The notes below the pieces were generated by a model, which was not told where the DNA came from, did no database searches, and was given only the letters and a program-made list of their open reading frames with translations. Made by a program: the position numbers and the translations under genes. This document shows, in pieces, positions 29,856-38,897 of a stretch of 64,000 bases of DNA. The DNA is taken from contig CAVXHV010000005.1 of assembly GCA_963761445.1 (NCBI GenBank), positions 3,782,001 through 3,846,000 of the forward strand, read 5' to 3'. Every line of letters begins with the position of its first letter. Positions within the stretch are counted from its first letter, which is position 1. This DNA comes from CAVXHV01 sp963761445 (GTDB lineage Bacteria > Planctomycetota > Planctomycetia > Isosphaerales > Isosphaeraceae).

Positions 29856-30787
29856 ATGTCGCTCGACAAACCTATCCACCGAATCGCGATCGTCGGCACC
29901 GGGGTCATCGGCGCGAGCTGGGCCGCGCAGTACCTGCGCGCGGCTTCGACGTGGTCGCGACCGACCCCGCTCCGAACGCGGAAGCCGGCTTGCGCAAGTA
30001 CGTTGACGATGCGTGGGAGCAGCTCGAAGCCATCGGCCTCTCGCCGGGCGCGACGCGCGACCGCCTGAGCTTCACGTCCGACATGAAGAAGGCGCTCGAG
30101 CGAGCCGACCTCGTGCAGGAAAACGCCCCCGAGCGGCCCGAGTTCAAGATCAAGCTCTTCGCCGACATGGACGACGCCACGCCTGTCGACTCGCTGATCG
30201 CCTCGAGCTCCTCGGGGATCACGCCGAGCGTCATGCAGACCAAGTGCAAACACGCCGAGCGCGTGCTCGTCGGGCATCCCTTCAACCCTCCCCACATCAT
30301 TCCGCTCGTGGAAGTCGTGGGCGGCACCAGGACATCACCGCAAGCGATCCAGCGGGCAATGGCGTTCTACGCGTCCATCGGCAAGAAGCCGATTCATTTG
30401 CGGAAGGAACTTCCCGGGCACGTGGCGAACCGTCTGCAAGCAGCGATCTATCGGGAGATGCTTTACCTCATTGAACAAGGCGTGCTGAGCGTCGAGGACA
30501 CCGACGCCGCCGTTTGCTATGGGCCGGGCCTCCGCTGGGGCGTGATGGGCCAGAGCCTTCAGTGGCATCTCGGCGGTGGCGCCGGTGGAATCAAACACTT
30601 CATGGATCACCTTATGGATCCACTGCAGGGCATGATGAAGGCCCTCGGCACTCCCAACATCACGCCCGAGCTCAAGCAAACCGTCATCGACGGCGTGATG
30701 CGCGAAGCAGGCGGACGCTCGGTCGATCAGCTCGCTCACGACGAGAATGCGGTGTTAATCGGACTTCTCAAGCTGCGAAGGAACTGA
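29856..30787 (+). CDS. 3-hydroxyacyl-CoA dehydrogenase family (carnitine-dehydrogenase-like), one frameshift
   Basis: An NAD-dependent oxidoreductase that would oxidise a 3-hydroxyacyl group to the 3-oxo form. It has the dinucleotide site IAIVGTGVIGASWAAQYL, the catalytic-loop QENAPERPEFK and SLIASSSSGI, the His segment VLVGHPFNPPHIIPLVEVVG and the Asn segment LPGHVANRLQAAIYREM. One base is lost near 29935; the resumed frame reads FDVVATDPAPNAEAGL, restoring the Asp that binds the NAD ribose. ATG 29856 lies 8 bases after AAGGAG; an ATG at 29850 is too close. About 310 residues, nearer to carnitine and L-gulonate dehydrogenases than to FadB, so a short or polar 3-hydroxy acid is plausible. Confidence 0.87.
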
Positions 30788-30789
30788 CA

Positions 30790-32163
30790 ATGACACCCGT
30801 TTCTCCGAACGCCTCAGGCGACCCGCGAATCGTCATTGTGGGCGGGGGCTTCGGCGGTCTCGCGGCGGCCCGCGCCCTGAGCAAGAGTCAGGCCCGCGTG
30901 CTCCTCATCGACAAGACGAACCACCACGTCTTCCAGCCGCTCCTCTATCAGGTGGCTACCTCGATCCTCTCCCCCGAGCACATCGGGGCACCGATCCGGC
31001 ACGTGTTGCGCAGGCAGCCCAACGCCACAGTCATCCAGGGCACCGTTACGGAAGTGGATGTTGCAAAAAAGGTGTGCTTCGTGGCCGAGGTTCCGCTCCC
31101 GTTGCCCTTTGACTACCTCGTACTGGCCACTGGGGTAGAGCACAGCTATTTCGGTCACGACGAGTACGCGGCGTATGCCTCGGGCCTGAAAACCCTCACC
31201 GACGCGGTTCAGCTCCGCAACAAGATCCTGGGAGCGTTCGAGGCCTGCGAGCGGACCCTCACTCCTCAAGACCATCCCGAACTGTTGACGTTCGTCATTG
31301 TCGGCGGTGGTCCCACGGGCGTGGAACTGGCCGGGGCGATCGCAGAGTTGGCGCGCCACAGCCTGGCCAAGGAGTTTCGTCGCTTCGACCCCGCTGCGCT
31401 CAAACTGATCCTCGTGGAGGCGGGTCCCCGCATCCTACCCTCGTTCGACGCGTCGCTCGCCGCCGCCGCAACCGCCAAGCTCGCGAAGCTGAGGGTCGAA
31501 GTCCGCACCGGCGCCGCGGTGGAGAAGGTGGACGCGGCAGGCGTTTTGGTGCGTGGAGAACGGATCCCGACCCGGAACGTGTTCTGGGCGGCAGGGGTGA
31601 AGGGTTCTCCGGCAGCGCAATGGCTGGGTGCCGAGGCGGACCGAGCAGGTCGCGTCAGGGTGCTTGCAGACTGCTCGGTCCCTGCCCATCCGGAAATCTT
31701 CGTCGTGGGAGACACGGCGTGCCTGGAGGAGGGCGGGAAGCCTCTCCCGGGCGTCGCCCAGGTCGCGATCCAGCAAGGCCGCTACGTCGGCCGCCAGATT
31801 GCGAGACGGCTGAACGGGAAACCGGACCTACCCGCGTTCAAGTACTTCAACAAGGGGAACCTGGCTACCGTCGGCCGCAATTTCGCCGTTATGGAGGCGT
31901 TCGGCGTCCGCACCGCCGGGTTGTTCGCCAAGCTGGTCTGGGCCTTCGTTCACATTCAGTTCCTGGTTCTGACGAGCAGCCGGATCGGCACGCTGTTCCG
32001 GTGGTCGTGGAAACTCTTCACTCGCCAACGGCTCGCGCGGCTCATCATCGAACCGGCACCATTGCAAGATGCCATCCAGGCGGCCCAGCAAAGCGGTCAG
32101 CAAACGAACGGGAAAGCTGAGGGGCCAAGGTCAAACGTGAGTGAACGGGAGACAGTCCAGTGA
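30790..32163 (+). CDS. type II NADH dehydrogenase (NDH-2), membrane-associated flavoprotein
   Basis: A single-subunit enzyme passing electrons from NADH to quinone without proton pumping. Two Rossmann sites are seen: IVIVGGGFGGLAAARAL for FAD near residue 15 and FVIVGGGPTGVELAGAIAEL for NADH near residue 170. The FAD-ribityl motif EIFVVGDTACLEEGG is near residue 305, and VAIQQGRYVGRQI follows it. The C-terminal WAFVHIQFLVLTSSRIGTLF region is the membrane-binding part. Length 457 residues is normal. ATG 30790 is 2 bp after the previous stop; longer upstream reading overlaps the dehydrogenase gene. Last gene of the operon, well placed to reoxidise NADH made by the 3-hydroxyacyl-CoA dehydrogenase. 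Confidence 0.92.
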   Translation: MTPVSPNASGDPRIVIVGGGFGGLAAARALSKSQARVLLIDKTNHHVFQPLLYQVATSILSPEHIGAPIRHVLRRQPNATVIQGTVTEVDVAKKVCFVAEVPLPLPFDYLVLATGVEHSYFGHDEYAAYASGLKTLTDAVQLRNKILGAFEACERTLTPQDHPELLTFVIVGGGPTGVELAGAIAELARHSLAKEFRRFDPAALKLILVEAGPRILPSFDASLAAAATAKLAKLRVEVRTGAAVEKVDAAGVLVRGERIPTRNVFWAAGVKGSPAAQWLGAEADRAGRVRVLADCSVPAHPEIFVVGDTACLEEGGKPLPGVAQVAIQQGRYVGRQIARRLNGKPDLPAFKYFNKGNLATVGRNFAVMEAFGVRTAGLFAKLVWAFVHIQFLVLTSSRIGTLFRWSWKLFTRQRLARLIIEPAPLQDAIQAAQQSGQQTNGKAEGPRSNVSERETVQ

Positions 32164-32270
32164 CCCGGGCATTCGGGCATCCGCCTTTGCCGGCCATTGC
32201 CTCGCACTCTTTCTCATTTTGTGCTGTTTGAGAAGGACAGTCCTGGACCTGACGATCCGAGCCCACGCGC

Positions 32271-32287
32271 CGGGCGTTAAGCGCCCG
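32271..32287. terminator. hairpin between convergent NDH-2 and glycosidase genes
   Basis: CGGGCG (32271-32276) and CGCCCG (32282-32287) form a perfect 6-bp stem with loop TTAAG, placed between two convergent stop codons. It could terminate both transcripts. There is no long T-run on either side. Confidence 0.45.
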
Positions 32288-32291
32288 CCGT

Positions 32292-34290
32292 TCACGGAGC
32301 CACCTCGCTGGCACTCGCTGGCATCTCAATGATCAAAGGGTGGTCGCTCAACTCCAGATTGACAGAACCAATGGCGCGGAGCGTCTGGATCGGTGCGACG
32401 CCGATCGTCGGATCGTAAACCGTCACCGCTGAACGCGTGCCACCAAATTGCACGGTCACCCGATCAGACCCCTTCACCCGCTCACCCCAGATCACCAGTT
32501 CAAATGTGCCGTCACTCTTTTGCAGCAGCATCTCATGCACCGTGGCCGGCTGCTCAGGAATGGCGTAATTCAGTCGACCGGGCCTGGCGATCGATCCCCG
32601 GTTGGCCAGGATCGTCGTGAGATTGTGCAGATAAAGAGCGGCCTTGCGGGGCGTGTAGTCAGGCTTGAAAAACCCGAAGCTCTGATTGCCGCCTTCGTCG
32701 GCACGGTCACGCAGCAGATAGACCGCCGTGTGACTCCAACCTCGCTTGAACTGATCCAGATACATGCTCAGCAGATTGAGCGCGTGGATCTCTTCCGTCA
32801 CCGACCCGTCGATCGTGCAGCCTGTCTCGGTGGTTACGCGGGGCAAGGCGAGCAGCTCGGTCTCCGAATAGCCGCGAAAATGCTTCGCCCAGGTGAGGCC
32901 ATAGTTGCCGTACAGACCATCCACCTTGCACGCCGAGGTCGGATCGGCGGCATTCCATGTCTTATTGTCATCCAAACCCGATGAGTTGGGATGGTAAATG
33001 TAGTTATGAACGTTTGCGCTATCAGCGTAACGTGTTCCCTCCGGCAGCGAAGTCCCCGCGCCCGGAGGAATCGCCAGAAACTGCAATCCGACGTTATCCA
33101 GTTCGGCTCCTCCCTCGCTGATCGACCAGACGGGATACTTCTTCAGCACGGGATCGCTCTTCACGGCGCTGATACAGGTCGCGCTGTAGCTTTGCGACCG
33201 CCAGCCACGACGGGCGCGCGGCCGCCGCCTGCCTCACCCTGATAAGTCACCCCCCAGTTGTTCGGCTCGTTGTTCCCCTCGAAGGCCAGGAGCGCATCGG
33301 CCGCCGCGAGCCGTCGGGCGGTTTCGACCAGTTTCTTGAGATCGGTGCCGCCGCTGACCAGCCCCCAATTGAACCGGACGCCGGTTTGGCGGTGCAGGTC
33401 AAGATACGTCTGAACGGTCGTGGGGCCCTGGGCAGTCAGGCCCTCGATGCCCCCCCTGACCCAGCGAAATCCCGCGTACTTGACCATGGCGACCGTCCTC
33501 GGCAATGGTTGTCCGCGATCGGGGAACGTTGTGACGACGCCGATGCTGTTCAAGAAATCCGTCGCCGGGACCGCGGTAGTAACGGCGGGCTCACCTCCGG
33601 TAATCGTCAGGATAACCTTGTTGAAGACCTGTTCATCGAAGTTGCGGGTTCCCAGCAGGACCAACTGGCTGAACGCGCTCGTGGTGCCGTCGGTGAACCT
33701 CACCGTCGCGCCGGCCCCTTTGTTCCAGTCCTTGCCGGTGATGGTCCAGGCCCCGTCAGATTCTCTGGTGATCGCCAGGCGGCTCAATCCGCCGCCGTCG
33801 TGAACAGACGCGTGGCCCGCGTCGACGTCCTCGGGCGCGAAGGTCTTATCCTTCACAGGAACGCCGCCCACGACCTTGCCCCACTGCACCGCCCACGTCG
33901 CCCTGGTTCGGTGGACTTCGAACACATAGCCGTTCCCCCCGGAATCCACCAGCATGAACGACACCGAGTCGGAGCCCTGGCCCACATCGCCCCAGCCCCA
34001 GCCGTAATCGAGGGAAAGACCGAGCTTCCTGGGGTTCTTGATCTCGGCAAACGTTTTGGTCAGCGACCCATCAGGCTTATTGGCCGCAAAACGCGCGACC
34101 GGGCCTGGGTTATTGGCGCATTCCTTCGGGTAGCGGAATATGTCCCAGTCTCCCTTCGACTTCCAGCCCAGGGCCGCGAAGTCGCCCTTGGAAAAATCGG
34201 AATCGACGATCGTCTGCGCCTCGCAAATCGTCTGGCGCAGGCCGTCGCCAGGAAGAATGCCGCCGCTTTCGCGATCGATGCTGCGCTCAT
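32292..34290 (-). CDS. secreted glycoside hydrolase, clan GH-A-like, with N-terminal jelly-roll domain (frameshifted)
   Basis: ATG 34290 gives a signal peptide (MSAASIAKAAAFFLATACA). A frameshift near 34245 leads into SDFSKGDFAALGWKSKGDWD and a beta-rich, concanavalin-like domain of about 200 residues. The catalytic TIM barrel follows: VGMVKYAGFRWVRGG-like opening, the acid/base motif LLAFEGNNEPNNWGVTYQGE, then two close shifts near 33220 and 33185 around SWLAVAKLQRDLY. It resumes as AVKSDPVLKKYPVWSISEGG. The nucleophile is the Glu of LPRVTTETGCTIDG, and a small beta domain ends the protein (LELSDHPLIIEMPAS). About 665 residues when joined. The NEP and TETG pair supports clan GH-A. The exact family and the polysaccharide cleaved are not determined. 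Confidence 0.78.
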
Positions 34291-34392
34291 GACGACCTCT
34301 CGAATCTAAGAACCGCTGACTTCGTTCGTCTAATATGCCGTACCATAGTCGATCGGGCATCCTTCCGCCAATCCTCAAACGGAGGCCCTCCC

Positions 34393-34915
34393 ATGCGACA
34401 GAACTCCTGGCGACTCCGCCGCCACGGAATGTGCACGTCGCTGCTCGCTCTGTCGGCCTCAGCCGTCCTCGCGCTGGCCACCGTCGCCCTGACAGCAGCG
34501 CAAGACCAGAAGCCGGAACGCGGAATGAGTCTTATGGAAACCCTCGAGGCAGTGGAAGTACCCCGGCTCGCGCATGCTGGGCCGTGCCAGCATGAGCGAC
34601 GGCGGCAACCCGCTCTTGCAGTCGGTCAAGTGCAAGGCAACCCTGACAACTCCAGATCCGTTCCAGAAGGTGATCACGTACTACTCCCAGAATCACTACG
34701 AAACGCGAGCCGACAAGGCGCCGCGCGGTGGCCGTCCCGAAACCGACGGCAAATCCGTCGCGAGCCAGGATGATTCCGAAGGCCGCCCGGTCAAGATCAG
34801 GGTCATCGTGGTGAACAGGGCCAACACCTCGACGACTCTCGTGATCAGCCAGGCTCGCGACGAGAAAGAAACCCACATCGCCTGGCTGCACTACATCCGC
34901 CTCGATGGCAAGTAA
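34393..34915 (+). CDS. secreted hypothetical protein (one frameshift)
   Basis: ATG 34393 opens a signal peptide (MRQNSWRLRRHGMCTSLLAL then SASAVLALATVALTAAQ). The mature part begins DQKPERGMSLMETLEAVE; the frame shifts near 34560 and continues MLGRASMSDGGNPLLQSVKC to LHYIRLDGK. The downstream part contains PFQKVITYYSQNHYETRAD and a final beta hairpin (RVIVVNRANTSTTLVISQAR), giving about 173 residues. The layout suggests a small periplasmic alpha/beta protein like those that assess volume or charge of a ligand, but no family is recognised. It is divergent from the glycosidase gene, 102 bp apart. Confidence 0.65.
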
Positions 34916-35106
34916 AATATGACCGAGCAATTGCGTCCGCTCCAGATCGCCGCCGCGTAGTGAAATATGCTGATGATCTCCGCCAGAAGCAAATCCCGCC
35001 GCCCTCTGAAGATGGGACGCTCCTTGACGACTCGGCTTGATTTCCCGATGATGCATTTGCAGCGATCACATTGCTCGCGCTCCATCCCCAAGAGCCGATA
35101 CCGGTC

Positions 35107-35523
35107 ATGGCGGACTCTCGAAAAACCAAGTCAACGGCAGTGGCGCGAATCCTTTCGAGCGCCAATCTCCTCAAGTCCCGCGAGGAACTCGAGCAGTTGA
35201 CCGCCGGTGTCCTCGCTCTGAAAGCCAAGCGGGTCGCACCAGTGGCATCAACCGATGAAACTCGCCTGCTGCTTCTCATCAACGAGGGCGTGCCCGCCGC
35301 GTTGACAGATCGCGTTCAGTTGCTTTTGGCGAAGCGAGATGATGGCACGTTGACGTCGAAGGAGAGCGATGAGCTACTCGACGTTGTCGACAAGGTCGAA
35401 CGTCGGAGCGTGGAACGACTCAAGGCGCTGACGGAACTGGCCGCGCTGCGCGGTGTGCCGTTGATTGAGTTGATGCGTTCACTCGGCGTCGCCGCCACGT
35501 CCTCACACGGCAACACCTCGTGA
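35107..35523 (+). CDS. conserved helical hypothetical protein
   Basis: Mostly helical, 138 residues from ATG 35107: STAVARILSSANLLKSREEL, AGVLALKAKR, ETRLLLLINEGVPAALTDRV, GTLTSKESDELLDVVDKVER and LTELAALRGVPLIELMRSLG. From memory, similar helical proteins occur in cyanobacteria and planctomycetes, sometimes next to nuclease- or toxin-like genes, but nothing of that kind follows here except a 22-codon frame (35525-35593). The same frame runs upstream through FPDDAFAAITLLALHPQEPI to a TGA at 35038-35040, and before that to KYADDLRQKQIPPPSEDGTL. A longer, interrupted gene starting near 34960 is therefore possible. TTG 35071 is an alternative start. Function unknown. Confidence 0.6.
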   Translation: MADSRKTKSTAVARILSSANLLKSREELEQLTAGVLALKAKRVAPVASTDETRLLLLINEGVPAALTDRVQLLLAKRDDGTLTSKESDELLDVVDKVERRSVERLKALTELAALRGVPLIELMRSLGVAATSSHGNTS

Positions 35524-35883
35524 CATGACGATCGTGGACAAAGAGCTCGAGCCCTTCCGCCAGGCAATGCCCAATGACTCCTTGAACAAGTAGGGTCCGC
35601 CATTGCGGACCAGATCGCGGCTGGACCCATCGCCCATCCCTCGCTCCCTCTTCCTATCCTCTCCAGCGCCTTCTGTGTTACTTTCAACTTGCCGCTCGGC
35701 GTGATAAATTCAGTCGAATTTGGCATAGTGTCAGGCTAGCCGCGAAGCGTGATGACGTTTGAACGGGATTTCCAGCGTCTGGCTTCTCCGCGTTGCCCGG
35801 CGAGAATCGGCGTACAATTTGCTTTCAGTCCATTCCAGTCCGAATGATAAACTTCCACCCCAGACGACAGCAGTGAGGTCGCC
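35524..35883. other. 360 bp with only tiny open frames
   Basis: It holds a 22-codon frame (MTIVDKELEPFRQAMPNDSL, 35525-35593) that could be a remnant, and a minus-strand opening MPNSTEFITPSGKLKVTQKA from 35726 that soon turns into antisense sequence. Neither is convincing as a gene. The promoter of the following 70-codon gene should lie near 35830-35880. Confidence 0.35.
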
Positions 35884-36096
35884 GTGAGACTGTACGAGAT
35901 CAGTAAGCATGGTCAGCCGAAGGAGTGGATCAACCTCGACCTGGTTACGCGAGTCGGGTTTTATACAAACGCCAATTCGGATGCTCCAGAGCTTGAGCTT
36001 CGGCTCGCCGGCGGCGGTGCGCCGGCACCGATCACCGACGTCGTGAAGATCAAGGAGCTCGGAAAGCTCCTTGGAATCACCTTTCCGTTACACTGA
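35884..36096 (+). CDS. small hypothetical protein, 70 residues
   Basis: GTG 35884 follows GTGAGGTCGCC with a GAGG ribosome site. The product (MRLYEISKHGQPKEWINLDL to ELGKLLGITFPLH) has a mixed beta/alpha pattern, with alternating strands at EWINLDLVTRVGFY and LELRLA and a C-terminal helix. No transmembrane segment and no known motif. The balanced codon use and clean ribosome site make it likely to be real. It ends 26 bp from the convergent TPR-protein gene. Confidence 0.55.
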   Translation: MRLYEISKHGQPKEWINLDLVTRVGFYTNANSDAPELELRLAGGGAPAPITDVVKIKELGKLLGITFPLH

Positions 36097-36121
36097 CCCT
36101 ATCGATTCACCAAGTTCACCG

Positions 36122-37663
36122 CTATGCCTTCGCGAAAGTCAAGCCGGGATCACTGGGCGGGCCTCCCACGACCTTGAACGTGAAGTGACCCTCGTCGGTC
36201 CAGCTCACGTTGCCGACCATCGTGTTCGAGTTCTGGTCCTGCACGAGCGTCAGAATCCCGTTCTCGAAGCTTGATTTTCCCGCGAACGACTGGTCCTTGC
36301 TGCCTTTCGCGACCGTCCACACGAACCGCCCATCCCCCTGGACCGCCAGGTTGATTTTCACGTCCTTGCCTGGCTGGGCCGTCCAGCTTCCTTCCAGCTT
36401 TCCCTCCCTGCCTGGCGAAGCGATCGGCGCTGCGGGGTTTTCCGGAGGAGCGGGTTGCGTCTGAGCAATGTTCGCTCCGGCGGCCTGATTCTGATTCTGC
36501 GACTGCTCAAGCTGGTGCAGCAACTGCGCTGACAGGGTGTCTTTGGGCTGCAGCGTGCTCACGGTCTTGAGCTCCCGCGCGGCCGCTTCCGGATGCTCCT
36601 CGGTCAGGTACTGATAAGCCAGCACGAAATGCCCGGCCGCCGAGTCGGGGTTCTGAGAACAGTACGTTTCCAGCGCGCGAAGCTGCTGCGTGTATGTCTC
36701 GGGGTCGGCGTAAAGGCTGATCAAAGTCGTCCAGTCCCAGCCCGGACCGGTCGATAGCACAGCGTACAGTGGCGCCGATGCTTCATCGTAACGTCCCAGC
36801 GCAAACAAGGTCTGCGCCCGGAATTCGTGCAGGGTCGCGTCATTGGGCATCGTCTTGATGGCCTGGTCCACCAATCCCAGGGCCTGTGCGTAATTACCCC
36901 CCTTGAACGCCTCGCGCGCTGCATCGAATGTGCTGACAGCCTGGTTGGCGACAGTCTGCTCCGGCGCAGCGACCTGGGGATCGATCGGCTGCGAGTAGTC
37001 ATAGACGCCCGGCTGCGCCGCGGCCAGGTTGTTGCCCACGCCGTATCCTCCTCCCCCGTAGTAGGGGTTGGAGTAATTCGAGTAACCATAGTTGTTGAGC
37101 ATCGGGCCCATCATCCAGGAGGAAAGCCCCCAGCCCATGCCCATTCCCATGCCCAAACCAAGGCCGCCGCCAAACCCCCCGAAACCGCCGCCATAGCCGC
37201 CGTAACCCGGATTGCCGTAACCGACGCCATACGGCCGCCAGCCGAACCCACCGGGATTGTGACCATTCCAGTAGCCGTGAACCCACCCCGAGTGATACCC
37301 CATGTAGTTGTTGTGCCAGCCGGAGCCCATCCGGTTCACGTTGTTAATCGTTGTCGATCGGTTCACATTATTGAACATATTAGATCTTTTTACATTATTG
37401 AACGTATTTCCTCGATTCAAGTTCCCCGCCGCTGCATGGTCAGGCATTGCTCGCGGGGTGCTGAACGACGGAGTGTGATTGACCGAAGGCGCCGCATGCC
37501 CCTGGAAGCCGCCGCCACGGAAGCCGCCGGCGCCACCGCGAAAGCCTCCAACGCCACCGTGGCCACCGCCGCCGTGGCCGCCGCCGTGAAATCCCGCGGC
37601 CGGCGCGGACAGGGTGACAAGCAGCAATCCGGTAAGTGTGAAGAACCGAGAAAAGTTCGACAT
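36122..37663 (-). CDS. exported Gly-rich protein with C-terminal tetratricopeptide region
   Basis: Intact, 513 residues. A signal peptide (MSNFSRFFTLTGLLLVTLSA, cleavage near PAAGF) is followed by His/Gly-rich sequence (HGGGHGGGGHGG), an Asn-rich section repeating FNNVxRS (three copies near residues 87-110), and a Gly/Tyr/Met-rich stretch (YGGGFGGFGGGLGLGMGMG). From about residue 240 there are TPR-like helices (AREAFKGGNYAQALGLVDQA; AQTLFALGRYDEASAPLYAV). The last ~100 residues form a beta-sandwich-like region (GREGKLEGSWTAQPGKDVKI). The low-complexity half suggests a surface or envelope location. It follows the NTF2-like gene by 36 bp on the same strand, so the two are probably cotranscribed. 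No enzymatic function is visible. Confidence 0.8.
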   Translation of the reverse strand: MSNFSRFFTLTGLLLVTLSAPAAGFHGGGHGGGGHGGVGGFRGGAGGFRGGGFQGHAAPSVNHTPSFSTPRAMPDHAAAGNLNRGNTFNNVKRSNMFNNVNRSTTINNVNRMGSGWHNNYMGYHSGWVHGYWNGHNPGGFGWRPYGVGYGNPGYGGYGGGFGGFGGGLGLGMGMGMGWGLSSWMMGPMLNNYGYSNYSNPYYGGGGYGVGNNLAAAQPGVYDYSQPIDPQVAAPEQTVANQAVSTFDAAREAFKGGNYAQALGLVDQAIKTMPNDATLHEFRAQTLFALGRYDEASAPLYAVLSTGPGWDWTTLISLYADPETYTQQLRALETYCSQNPDSAAGHFVLAYQYLTEEHPEAAARELKTVSTLQPKDTLSAQLLHQLEQSQNQNQAAGANIAQTQPAPPENPAAPIASPGREGKLEGSWTAQPGKDVKINLAVQGDGRFVWTVAKGSKDQSFAGKSSFENGILTLVQDQNSNTMVGNVSWTDEGHFTFKVVGGPPSDPGLTFAKA

Positions 37664-37699
37664 GCCTGCCTCCGCCTATTTACTACGCATTGAATTCTC

Positions 37700-38722
37700 T
37701 CAAGGCTTGCGACTGGCCTGGGGCGCTGGCGCCCGGCGGACCATCACGTACTCAATCCGCTCGGTGATGCTCCGGTCGCCCAGGGTGCGCTCGGTCGAGC
37801 TCCAGCGCGCCCTGTTGGCGCCGGTCGAGGTGAGCACGTGGGTGGCCGTTGCGGTCCGTCCGTCGGTGAGCACACCGGTTGATTTGATGACCCACTCGTT
37901 GCCTTTCCTGGTCCAGAGCGAGTCGCCGTATCCTCCCTCGGAATCAAACACCCACGACTTGACTTGCTTCGTGAGCGGGTCCCAGCCGATGCGCTCGTTG
38001 ACCGTCATCACGGGGCGGCCCTGCACGTGCACCGTGAAATCACGGAGCAGAAAGTTCTTGTCCGGCGACCACCGGCAGTTAACGTGCATCGTCGAATCGG
38101 AGCTCTGGTCGACCCACTCTCCGAGCAGCCATTCCAGTGATTTCAGATGCTCGTGATGCGGCACACTCCTCGGGTATTCTTCGCGCACACTGGAATACAG
38201 CCAGTTCCTGTCCAGCTTGACATAGAGAACGGTGTATCGGCGGAGGGTCTCGGATTCGCCGGCTGCTCTGACTCGCGTGTGGCCTTCTTCCTTGGCGACC
38301 TCGGGGCCGAGAAAACGCAACGACTCGATCGCAATGTCGATCGTCGAATGCGGTCTTGACTGAAAGATCCCCGCGTAAAGCTCTTCGATCGCCGGTCGCC
38401 CCTGCGCTCGGGCTCCGTTCTCATCAATAAGCTCGCCATCCTCCGTGTACATCGCCGCGATCGCTTTGGCGTCGCCGGCAGCGAACGATCGAGCGAACGC
38501 ATCGCCGAGGGACCGGATAGCCTTTTCATCGTCAGGCCGGTCGGTGAAAGGCCGAACTGCGGCGGATTGCCCAGCGCGGCTAGCCAAGGCCGGTACCCCG
38601 GCGGCCCCAAAGGCTTTCGGGGCATCCTGCGCAGCCACGGACGTCGCCAGCACCAAGCAGAACCCCACGACCACGCCCGTCCGCCGTATGGTCGGCTTGT
38701 CAAGTACGTCGTTCATGGCCAT
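37700..38722 (-). CDS. exported SnoaL/NTF2-like (SgcJ-type) protein
   Basis: Intact, 340 residues. The N-terminus has a hydrophobic export segment (TGVVVGFCLVLATSVAAQD). Residues about 60-190 fit the SgcJ/EcaC type of the NTF2-like cone fold: DEKAIRSLGDAFARSFAAGD, AKAIAAMYTEDGELIDENGA and RPAIEELYAGIFQSRP. A second beta-rich domain (SLEWLLGEWVDQSSDSTMHV to RIEYVMVRRAP) resembles the heme- or lipid-binding-like barrel often found C-terminal to SnoaL domains. The protein is predicted periplasmic. ATG 38722 is used; ATG 38716 is equally possible. Upstream gene of a two-gene operon with the TPR protein; divergent from the aminotransferase gene. Confidence 0.8.
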   Translation of the reverse strand: MAMNDVLDKPTIRRTGVVVGFCLVLATSVAAQDAPKAFGAAGVPALASRAGQSAAVRPFTDRPDDEKAIRSLGDAFARSFAAGDAKAIAAMYTEDGELIDENGARAQGRPAIEELYAGIFQSRPHSTIDIAIESLRFLGPEVAKEEGHTRVRAAGESETLRRYTVLYVKLDRNWLYSSVREEYPRSVPHHEHLKSLEWLLGEWVDQSSDSTMHVNCRWSPDKNFLLRDFTVHVQGRPVMTVNERIGWDPLTKQVKSWVFDSEGGYGDSLWTRKGNEWVIKSTGVLTDGRTATATHVLTSTGANRARWSSTERTLGDRSITERIEYVMVRRAPAPQASRKP

Positions 38723-38897
38723 AAGTCGCTCATGGTGAATTCAAATCCAGCAAGACTAAGCTTGCAATCGTCGTGCCAGGCCCCTCGACCCTATCGGGTA
38801 CGAATGCCATCTTGCTAATCTTACGTCATCCCTGGTCGCATTGCACACAACACAAAGCCCGAACGTGCCGACCGCCAGAATCCTTGAGGCAATACCG

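Noticed and set aside
34891..35091. minus-strand 66-codon frame with CDRCKC
   Set aside because: The Cys cluster is suggestive, but there is no ribosome site and the opposite strand has more protein-like composition in the frame of a known-looking gene.
35316..35726. minus-strand frame starting MPNSTEFITPSGKLKVTQKA
   Set aside because: The first 25 residues look plausible, but the rest is antisense to the helical hypothetical gene; not enough to call a gene.
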